Program-made: the position numbers and the translations under genes
The notes under the pieces: model-generated
Seen by the model: only the letters and a program-made list of their open reading frames with translations
Databases searched by the model: none
What the model was told of the DNA's origin: nothing
In this document: piece after piece, positions 26,566-32,256 of the stretch
Numbering within the stretch: the first letter of the stretch is position 1
How the letters are laid out: every line of letters begins with the position of its first letter
NCBI GenBank assembly: GCA_040221055.1
Contig: JAVJVN010000009.1
Coordinates: forward strand, 1-32,256
Direction of reading: 5' to 3'
Length of the DNA: 32,256 nt
Source of the DNA: Rhodothermales bacterium
Lineage (GTDB): Bacteria; Bacteroidota; Rhodothermia; Rhodothermales; UBA10348

Positions 26566-27258
26566 ATGTCCGACGCCAAGCGCATGTCCGATTCTTTCGT
26601 GCCGTTCAGTCACCCTCTCGGCGACCTGGATAACAGTGAGCGATCCCGACGTGCGTCAGCTTTCCATACGTTGATGGCTGGGCGCCGGACGGTGCGTGAA
26701 TTTGCGTCCACGCCGGTGCCCGAGGACATCATTGCAACCTGTATTCGTGCCGCCGGAACCGCACCGTCCGGCGCCCACAAGCAACCGTGGCATTTTGCAG
26801 CCATTTCCAGTCCGGCGCTGAAGTCGGAAATCAGACAAGCAGCCGAGGAAGAGGAAGCATCCTTTTACGATCACCGTGCACCAGACGAATGGCTCAAGGC
26901 ACTCCAACCGTTTGGCACGAACGCGGACAAACCGTTCCTGGAAATCGCACCTTGGCTGATTGCCATTTTCGCCAGACCTTTCGATGTACTGCCGGACGGG
27001 ACGCGGTCAAAGAACTACTACGTCCAGGAGTCCGTCGGTATTGCCACCGGTCTGTTGATTGCAGCCTTGCACAACGCCGGTCTGTCCACGCTGACCCACA
27101 CGCCCAGTCCCATGGGCTTCCTGAACGATCTGTTGGGACGGCCATCGCACGAACGGGCCACCATCCTGCTCGTCGTGGGCCATGCCGCAGACCATGCCCG
27201 GGTGCCGATGCTGGATCGCAACCCGCTTGATCAGATCGCCTCCTTCCATGGCACATGA
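26566..27258 (+). CDS. Nitroreductase-fold flavoprotein, iodotyrosine deiodinase-like
   Basis: A 230-residue FMN enzyme of the nitroreductase superfamily. The FMN site has RRTVREF (40-46) and TAPSGAHKQPW (65-75). The lid segment EEEASFYDHRAPDEW holds Glu97 and Tyr101, and Lys122 follows 21 residues after Tyr101. This Glu-x3-Tyr-x20-Lys arrangement is the substrate-zwitterion clamp of iodotyrosine deiodinase. The region ending GLLIAALHNAGLSTLTHTP and the tail with LDQI also match that family. It may reductively dehalogenate halotyrosines, as shown for some bacterial homologs, or reduce another phenolic amino acid. It starts 3 bases after the peptidase gene, and its 3' end overlaps the glycosyltransferase by 11 bases. 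Met7 is an alternative start. Confidence 0.82.
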   Translation: MSDAKRMSDSFVPFSHPLGDLDNSERSRRASAFHTLMAGRRTVREFASTPVPEDIIATCIRAAGTAPSGAHKQPWHFAAISSPALKSEIRQAAEEEEASFYDHRAPDEWLKALQPFGTNADKPFLEIAPWLIAIFARPFDVLPDGTRSKNYYVQESVGIATGLLIAALHNAGLSTLTHTPSPMGFLNDLLGRPSHERATILLVVGHAADHARVPMLDRNPLDQIASFHGT

Positions 27259-28570
27259 TCGTCCATTGCGGGTCCTGGTGCTGGCCTACTATTTTCCTCC
27301 CATGGGGTTGAGCGGTGTCCAGAGAATTGCGAAGCTCGTCAAATATTTGCCTGAAAATGGCGTGGACGTCACCGTTCTTACCGTACATCCGGGGGCCTAT
27401 TTCGCATTCGATGAGACGCTGGAAGCAGAGGTGAATGCTTCGGGAGCGACGATCGTGCGAACCCGGTCATTGGATCCGACCCAATGGATGGGTGGCCGGC
27501 GGACCGTCGGGCTGCCAGCGGAGTCCCGTCGCAGCAGGCTGAGCAGAGCCGCAGAGTGGATATTCCAACCGGACAACAAGATCGGTTGGTATCCGTTTGC
27601 CGTTAAAGAGGGGAGGAGGATACTGGACCGGACGCCTCATGATCTGATTTATGCGACCGCTCCGCCCTACACGTCGCTGCTCGTCGGGGCTCACCTCGCT
27701 CGTGCCTGTTCTCTGCCGTTGGTCCTGGATTTCAGGGATGACTGGGTTGGCAATCCGCGACACACGTACCCGACGGAGTGGCATAAGCAATTCGCCGTCC
27801 GGATGGAGGGTCGCGTGTTGGAGCAGGCAGAACGCATCCATGTCGTAAACCGCCTGATTGGCGACCAACTGGCGACGCGGCATCCTGGTGCTTCCGATCG
27901 CATATTTGTAGTGCCACAAGGGTTTGACCCCGATGACTTCGCGTCGGACGTGCATGCACAGTCCTCTGTCGAAACGCGCGATGATCATCTTCCGGATGCA
28001 ACATGCACGTTCCTGTACTCGGGAATATTCTACGATGTCCAGCGCCCCGACGTCTTCCTGCGTGCATTCGCCGCCGCATGCGCGGCGTCCCCTGCGTTCC
28101 GTCGCGACGCCCGCGCCCGTTTCGCGGGGCTCGTGCCACCCCACATGGACCGCCTGGTCGGTGAATTGGGCATCGCCCCGCAGGTCGAGGTGTTGGGCTA
28201 CCTGGACCACGACGCAGTGGTCAGGAACCAATTGGATGCCGATGTCCTGTGGATGACGATCGGTCGTCGTGTGGGCAGCGAAGGCATCTCCACCGGCAAG
28301 CTGTATGAGTATCTGGGGGCAGGAAAACCCATCCTGGGGTTGGTTCCGGAGGGTGTCGCGAGAGAGACGCTGGAAGCGAGTGGTATCGGGTACGTATGCG
28401 ATCCGGATTCCGTTGAGGAGGTGGCTGCCATGCTGTTGCGGCTCTTCGGGTTATGGCAGGAACACCGTCTTCCCGGTCCGGCTCCCGCAACGTTTCTGGA
28501 AACCTACAATCGATGCGAGCAAGCCCGGCAAATGGCCCATATATTCCAGTCGTTGGTTCCTTTCACCTGA
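27248..28570 (+). CDS. GT-B glycosyltransferase (family 4-like)
   Basis: A 440-residue glycosyltransferase. The N-terminal Rossmann half begins VLVLAYYFPPMGLSGVQR, the acceptor-side glycine loop. The C-terminal half has FLYSGIFYD and the donor-binding segment STGKLYEYLGAGKPILGLVPEG, a variant of the EX7E motif. No transmembrane segment is evident, so it acts at the cytosolic face. It probably adds a sugar to a lipid-linked or surface-glycan acceptor and could use the nucleotide sugar produced by the epimerase of the same run. The ATG at 27248 lies inside the end of the deiodinase-like gene (11-base overlap); a longer reading from 27182 is not supported. A C-terminal domain past residue 400 is variable. 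Confidence 0.82.
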   Translation: MAHDRPLRVLVLAYYFPPMGLSGVQRIAKLVKYLPENGVDVTVLTVHPGAYFAFDETLEAEVNASGATIVRTRSLDPTQWMGGRRTVGLPAESRRSRLSRAAEWIFQPDNKIGWYPFAVKEGRRILDRTPHDLIYATAPPYTSLLVGAHLARACSLPLVLDFRDDWVGNPRHTYPTEWHKQFAVRMEGRVLEQAERIHVVNRLIGDQLATRHPGASDRIFVVPQGFDPDDFASDVHAQSSVETRDDHLPDATCTFLYSGIFYDVQRPDVFLRAFAAACAASPAFRRDARARFAGLVPPHMDRLVGELGIAPQVEVLGYLDHDAVVRNQLDADVLWMTIGRRVGSEGISTGKLYEYLGAGKPILGLVPEGVARETLEASGIGYVCDPDSVEEVAAMLLRLFGLWQEHRLPGPAPATFLETYNRCEQARQMAHIFQSLVPFT

Positions 28571-28580
28571 TTTCACGCCT

Positions 28581-28991
28581 GTGCCGACCCCGAATCGCCT
28601 GGATTTGACCATACACAGCAATTTCGACGACCTCGAGCGGGTGGTTGATGAGACGGAGTCGTTCTTTTCGGCGCTTTCAGACGACGGGGACTTCGTGTAC
28701 ACCGCGGTACTGTTGGCGAGCGAAGCTGCCACAAACTCCATAGAGCACGGCAACAAGCTCGACCCGGCGCGGATGGTCCGGATTTCCTATGAGGTCCATG
28801 GACCCTCGGTTGAGATGCACTTCGAGGATGAAGGCTCCGGATTCAATCGTGCCGATATTCCCGATCCGCTTTCAGACGAAAACATACTTGACGACGGCGG
28901 AAGAGGCATTTTCCTGATCGAGCGACTGGCTGATGCCGTCCGATATGAGAATGGAGGCCGACGTGTCGTCATCGTTCTGACCAGAAAGTAG
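28581..28991 (+). CDS. RsbW-like serine kinase / anti-sigma regulatory ATPase
   Basis: A 136-residue single-domain GHKL ATPase. The N box is LASEAATNSIEHGNK (45-59) with Glu48, Asn52 and His56; the G1 box is DEGSGFN (83-89); the second glycine box is GGRGIFLIERLAD (106-118). Such proteins bind and inhibit a sigma factor and phosphorylate an anti-anti-sigma partner, or act downstream of a PP2C phosphatase. Neither a sigma factor nor a STAS protein is encoded nearby, so the partner lies elsewhere. The GTG at 28581 gives a normal-length protein; no good ribosome-binding site is visible. It is 10 bases after the glycosyltransferase and 2 before the next gene. Confidence 0.85.
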   Translation: MPTPNRLDLTIHSNFDDLERVVDETESFFSALSDDGDFVYTAVLLASEAATNSIEHGNKLDPARMVRISYEVHGPSVEMHFEDEGSGFNRADIPDPLSDENILDDGGRGIFLIERLADAVRYENGGRRVVIVLTRK

Positions 28992-28993
28992 GC

Positions 28994-30922
28994 GTGCCCG
29001 GGAAAGGAGCTGCAGCGTCCAACAGGGCCATCGTCCTCTCTGGACTGTACAGTGTCGCCGCCATGGCGCTGGTTGTCGGTGCGACACGCAAAGAGTGGTT
29101 CCTGATATTCGTGGCGTCTGCCCTTGCCATGCTGTTCATCCAGATTTGGATGTGGCAAACCGATGCGCTGGATTGGAAGGGGATAGCCCTGCTGGCGATT
29201 CTGGTGCGTCTGGTGGCCCTTCCGGTTCCACCGGTGCTTTCGGATGATGCTTATCGGTACATCTGGGATGGAATGGTGAACCTTGAGGGCATGAATCCTT
29301 TCCTGTTGGTGCCCAGTGATCCTTCGCTGCGCTTCCTGCACGATGCCGCGGTCTATCCACTCATCAACCGACCCGATGTCCACTCTGTCTATCCACCGGT
29401 CTCCCAAGCCCTTTTCACGGCGGCAGCGGCCATAGGGGGAGAGTCATGGACCCGCGCATTTCTCGCGCTGAAGTCCATTGCGGTCCTGCTTGAGATGTTT
29501 GGACTGTACCTGTTGTCCCGCATAGCCAGGGAGCGTTCCGTCATGTTGCTTGCATTGAGTCCGGTTCTGCTGGTGGCTGGAGCTGTACAGGGCCATACCG
29601 ACATTCTTCTCGTCGCACTGTTCGGCGGAGCGTTGTGGGCCTGGCAGCGGAATTACCGCGTGACCACCATCGGTATCCTGACGCTGGCCGGCTGGGTGAA
29701 GTTGTGGCCCTTGTTGTTCGTGGTCACATTCCTTATCCATCTCTCGAAGGAAGATCCGAAAGTGGCTTTCCGTGGCGCGGTGTTGACGGTCGCGATGACC
29801 GTGTTGTTGTGGATGCCTTTCATGCACAGAGCGGTTCCGGGACATATCCTTGAATCGCTGGACCTTTATGTGCGGTGGTTTGAGTTCAATGCCGGCCCGT
29901 ACTACATCGTTAAGGAGTGGTACTGGTGGACCACCGGGATGGATTGGTCCAAGCAGATTGGTCCTGCATTCCGCCTGCTGTTCCTGATCGGTACGGCGTT
30001 CATCTGGTTGCTGCAGTTGGTCCAGGCTCGTCGCTTGGCGTTCGTGGTTTCCGCGCCGGATAATCAGCCGTGGTTCCTGTGCTGGGTCATAACCTGTGCG
30101 TACTTCCTTCTCTCGACGACCATCCATCCCTGGTACATCGTAGGATTGGTGGTCCTGGGTATGGTCCTGTTCGAGGACCGGATTCCCTGGCACATCCTGG
30201 TATTCAGTGTCCTGTCGTTCGGAACGTACCTGTTGTATGTGGGCGGGCCGTACTGGTGGACCGTTGCACTTTCCTGGACCGGAGCCGCTGCTGTATGGAT
30301 GTGGCTGCAGGCCACCGGCCGCCGGACAGGTTGGATGGACACCATCCTGCGTTGGCGGGCATGGGGCAAGATGCTGTTGATGCGTCCCTGGGTGTTTCCA
30401 GATTTCGCCGTGGCAGGGGAGAGGATCCTCGATCTCGGTGGCGCTGAAGGATACGTTGCCGATGCTGTACTGGACCGATTTCCGGGCTGGGACAGGGCTG
30501 CTGTTGTTGATATCCGACCCGCCGGTCGGACGTCGAATGAACACCACGTGTACGATGGAATCGTACTCCCCATGGATGACGAATCCTATGGCTTAGTAAT
30601 ATTGTCGTACGTTTTGCACCATTCCAGCCATCCAGAGCGTGTTCTGTCCGAAGCCCTTCGCGTTTGTGCAGGTCGTGTCGTCATTCTCGAGTCGGTTTAC
30701 CGCTCTTCATATTCCCTGCGGTGGCTTCGCTTTGCGGACCACCTTGCGAATGCGGTCCGATCCAGGGGGGAAATGAGCCGGCATGCGGATAGCCTCAATC
30801 ATCGTCGGGAGGACGAATGGGTCGACGCGGCCCGTGAGCTCGGGGGCGTGGTTGTCGGAAGGCGAACAGTCGTGCGACCCGGGCACGTAACCGCAGTCCT
30901 CGTCATCGCGAAGAAGCGATGA
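28994..30922 (+). CDS. GT-C membrane glycosyltransferase fused to a SAM methyltransferase
   Basis: A 642-residue protein with two parts. Residues about 10-450 contain about eleven hydrophobic helices. The loop SDDAYRYIWDG (83-93), with its acidic pair, matches polyprenyl-phosphate-sugar-dependent mannosyltransferases of the GT-C fold, so this half should transfer a lipid-linked sugar at the outer face of the inner membrane. Residues about 470-642 form a class I methyltransferase: ILDLGGAEG (478-486) is the SAM motif, followed by DIRPAGR, LPMDDESYGLVILSYVLHH and ALRVCAGRVVILES. The frame is continuous with no sign of a join error. It starts with GTG 2 bases after the ATPase gene and ends overlapping miaA by 20 bases on the opposite strand. 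Acceptor and methylated group are unknown. Confidence 0.8.
   Translation: MPGKGAAASNRAIVLSGLYSVAAMALVVGATRKEWFLIFVASALAMLFIQIWMWQTDALDWKGIALLAILVRLVALPVPPVLSDDAYRYIWDGMVNLEGMNPFLLVPSDPSLRFLHDAAVYPLINRPDVHSVYPPVSQALFTAAAAIGGESWTRAFLALKSIAVLLEMFGLYLLSRIARERSVMLLALSPVLLVAGAVQGHTDILLVALFGGALWAWQRNYRVTTIGILTLAGWVKLWPLLFVVTFLIHLSKEDPKVAFRGAVLTVAMTVLLWMPFMHRAVPGHILESLDLYVRWFEFNAGPYYIVKEWYWWTTGMDWSKQIGPAFRLLFLIGTAFIWLLQLVQARRLAFVVSAPDNQPWFLCWVITCAYFLLSTTIHPWYIVGLVVLGMVLFEDRIPWHILVFSVLSFGTYLLYVGGPYWWTVALSWTGAAAVWMWLQATGRRTGWMDTILRWRAWGKMLLMRPWVFPDFAVAGERILDLGGAEGYVADAVLDRFPGWDRAAVVDIRPAGRTSNEHHVYDGIVLPMDDESYGLVILSYVLHHSSHPERVLSEALRVCAGRVVILESVYRSSYSLRWLRFADHLANAVRSRGEMSRHADSLNHRREDEWVDAARELGGVVVGRRTVVRPGHVTAVLVIAKKR
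30903..30922. other. Palindromic convergent stop region
   Basis: TCATCGC (30903-30909) and GCGATGA (30916-30922) form a perfect 7-bp inverted repeat around six bases. Each arm ends in the TGA stop of one of the two convergent genes (plus-strand stop 30920-30922, minus-strand stop 30905-30903), so the 20-base gene overlap is the hairpin itself. No T-tract follows on either strand. Confidence 0.6.
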
Positions 30923-31832
30923 TGTCCAGGCGCTCGTCCATGGAGAGCGCATCGGTATCGATCCAGATGGCTCCATCCAACTTGCGGAACCAGGTCAACT
31001 GTCGCTTTGCGTATCGTCGGGAATTCCGCTTTACCCGTTCGACGGCCGAGGCGAGAGTACATTCACCCCGGACATATGGCAACAGTTCCTGGTAACCGAT
31101 GGTTCGGAGCGGAGCGTCCATCTCGTTGTAGCCCAATGCGTGGAGCCGCTCCACCTCATCAATCAGGCCATCCGACAACATGCGATCGACGCGTTCGTTG
31201 ATGGCGCTGTACAGCCCCGTGCGATCCCTGTGCAGCACAAAGACCTGGTACTGGAATGCGGGTTCTTCATGCTCGTGGAAGAAAGACGAGAGCGGTCGTC
31301 CGGTAGCCGTCCAGACTTCCAATCCCCGGACAATTCGCTGGGTTTTGGTCGCGTCGAGCGTGGCTGCGTACGCAGGATCCACATCGGATAGTTCTACATA
31401 AAGCGTTGCCGCCCCTTCATTTACCAGTCGTGAATTGAGGTGACTTCTGATATCAGGCGGCACCTTGGGCGTTCGACCAATGCCGTTCACGAGGGCCGAC
31501 AGGTACAGGGTCGATCCACCTACGACCACAGGAAGGCGCCCGGCATAAAGGATGGATCGGATGAGCGTTTCCGCATGATTCTTGAACGCCCCAGCGGACC
31601 AGGTTTCATCCAGGGACATTCCACCGGTGAAGTGGTGAACAATCCCGTCCATCTCGGAGGCCGTCGGCTTGGCTGTTCCGATTGCCAGATCGTCGTAAAC
31701 CTGACGACTGTCACATGAAATGACTTCGCCGGGGCCATCTTGGAGAGTCGCACTGCGATGCGCGAGCTTGACCGCCGTCTCGGTTTTGCCCACGGCGGTC
31801 GGTCCCGTAATGACTGGTATGCGTTCAGACAT
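30903..31832 (-). CDS. miaA: tRNA dimethylallyltransferase
   Basis: MiaA transfers a dimethylallyl group to N6 of A37 in tRNAs reading UNN codons. The P-loop GPTAVGKT is at residues 10-17, and CDSRQVYDDLAIGTAKP (about 40-56) holds the catalytic Asp41. GGSTLYLSALVNG and KTQRIVRGLEV follow. The length, 309 residues from the ATG at 31832, is normal; an upstream in-frame ATG at 31868 would add 12 residues and lies deeper in the recombinase gene. The first 8 bases overlap the end of the recombinase gene, so miaA may be transcribed from that gene's promoter. It converges with the glycosyltransferase-methyltransferase gene. Confidence 0.94.
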   Translation of the reverse strand: MSERIPVITGPTAVGKTETAVKLAHRSATLQDGPGEVISCDSRQVYDDLAIGTAKPTASEMDGIVHHFTGGMSLDETWSAGAFKNHAETLIRSILYAGRLPVVVGGSTLYLSALVNGIGRTPKVPPDIRSHLNSRLVNEGAATLYVELSDVDPAYAATLDATKTQRIVRGLEVWTATGRPLSSFFHEHEEPAFQYQVFVLHRDRTGLYSAINERVDRMLSDGLIDEVERLHALGYNEMDAPLRTIGYQELLPYVRGECTLASAVERVKRNSRRYAKRQLTWFRKLDGAIWIDTDALSMDERLDIIASSR

Positions 31833-32256
31833 CCAGGTACGTGCCGGACGAATCATCCGGGCGGGCATGTGAATACTTGCTGGTAGTAGTCAGGGATTTG
31901 TGCCCCAGGGTTTCTTTCACGAGATGCGTCGGCGCACCCCGGTCCATGGCATGGGAAGCGTGGGCGTGCCGTAGCCAATGAGGAGACACGTCTTTATCGA
32001 TTCCTGCGGCCTTTGTGGCCGACTTCACAATACGCCACATCTGTTGACGGCTCAGGTTGCCGCCATGGGACGACCGGAATACCGGGTCCGGCGATCGTCC
32101 GAATCCGTCCGCAAGTTCGCGTTGACGCAATTCCATCAAATCCTTCCAGACAGAAGCTGTAACCAGGACATTCCGTGCTTTTTCGCCTTTCCCGACAACG
32201 GTAATCTGACCGGCCGTTCCTGATGAAGCTCTTCGCTCCGTTACATGCTTCCAGCA
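31825..32256 (-). CDS. Tyrosine recombinase (integrase/Xer family), 5' part outside window
   Basis: The last 143 residues of a site-specific recombinase; the frame is open to the window edge, so the N-terminal DNA-binding domain and the first catalytic arginine are missing from view. Visible catalytic residues are the beta-hairpin lysine in VVGKGEKAR (residues 21-28 of the fragment), His93 and Arg96 in HWLRHAHASH, His119 in LGHKSL and the nucleophile Tyr128 in TTSKYSH. Spacings of 23 from Arg to His and 9 from His to Tyr equal those in XerD. It could be a chromosomal Xer-type enzyme or an integrase. The stop lies inside the miaA start (8-base overlap), unusual for a mobile-element integrase and more in keeping with a resident gene. 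Confidence 0.85.
   Translation of the reverse strand, partial: CWKHVTERRASSGTAGQITVVGKGEKARNVLVTASVWKDLMELRQRELADGFGRSPDPVFRSSHGGNLSRQQMWRIVKSATKAAGIDKDVSPHWLRHAHASHAMDRGAPTHLVKETLGHKSLTTTSKYSHARPDDSSGTYLDV

Noticed and set aside
26566-30922. A new defence or signalling island made of the nitroreductase, RsbW-like ATPase and GT-C/methyltransferase genes
   Set aside because: The genes are packed in one run with housekeeping genes, base composition does not change, and no effector, toxin or nuclease is present. Only the individual oddities are reported.

Overview
The window reads as chromosomal DNA from a high-GC, Gram-negative bacterium of the Bacteroidota/Rhodothermota side, most likely a Rhodothermales-like marine or environmental lineage. 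This is an inference. It rests on the compact rimP-nusA-infB-rbfA-truB-ribF-rpsO-pnp order, the very long Pro-Glu-rich IF2, the scarcity of Shine-Dalgarno sites, a beta-barrel outer-membrane protein with the terminal Phe, and -7 elements resembling TAnnTTTG. No prophage, CRISPR array, rRNA or tRNA is visible. The first 60 bases hold an odd C7-A-C20 tract that looks like a contig end or a sequencing artefact.

Layout. (1) 151-990: an HD-domain phosphohydrolase, tail-to-tail with (2) a minus-strand operon, 5531 to 996: aldehyde dehydrogenase, outer-membrane porin-like protein, ornithine-cyclodeaminase/mu-crystallin family reductase, and a sarcosine/pipecolate-oxidase-like flavoenzyme. Together these suggest import and breakdown of a cyclic or N-alkylated amino acid. 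(3) 5666-9892, plus strand: class I aminotransferase, small membrane protein, prfB with its programmed +1 frameshift, and nadB. (4) 9951-19500: the transcription/translation cluster rimP, nusA, infB, rbfA, truB, ribF, rpsO, pnp. It is preceded by a promoter with an overlapping palindrome and two tandem terminator hairpins, the architecture expected of NusA-controlled attenuation. rpsO has its own leader, in which a 9-bp hairpin covers the Shine-Dalgarno site. (5) 19573-30922: eleven co-directional genes with almost no spacing: M16 peptidase, NAD-dependent epimerase, scpA, scpB, an RluB-type pseudouridine synthase, guaB, M24 peptidase, an iodotyrosine-deiodinase-like nitroreductase, a glycosyltransferase, an RsbW-like ATPase and a glycosyltransferase-methyltransferase fusion. 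(6) 30903-32256, minus strand: miaA preceded by, and overlapping, the 3' part of a tyrosine recombinase cut by the window edge.

Most of the content is housekeeping. The items that deserve attention are the putative cyclic-amino-acid operon, the interleaved inverted repeats over the porin start, the rimP-nusA and rpsO leaders, the dehalogenase-like flavoprotein with an intact Glu-Tyr-Lys triad, and the membrane glycosyltransferase fused to a methyltransferase. I did not find a clearly new multi-gene defence or mobile system.
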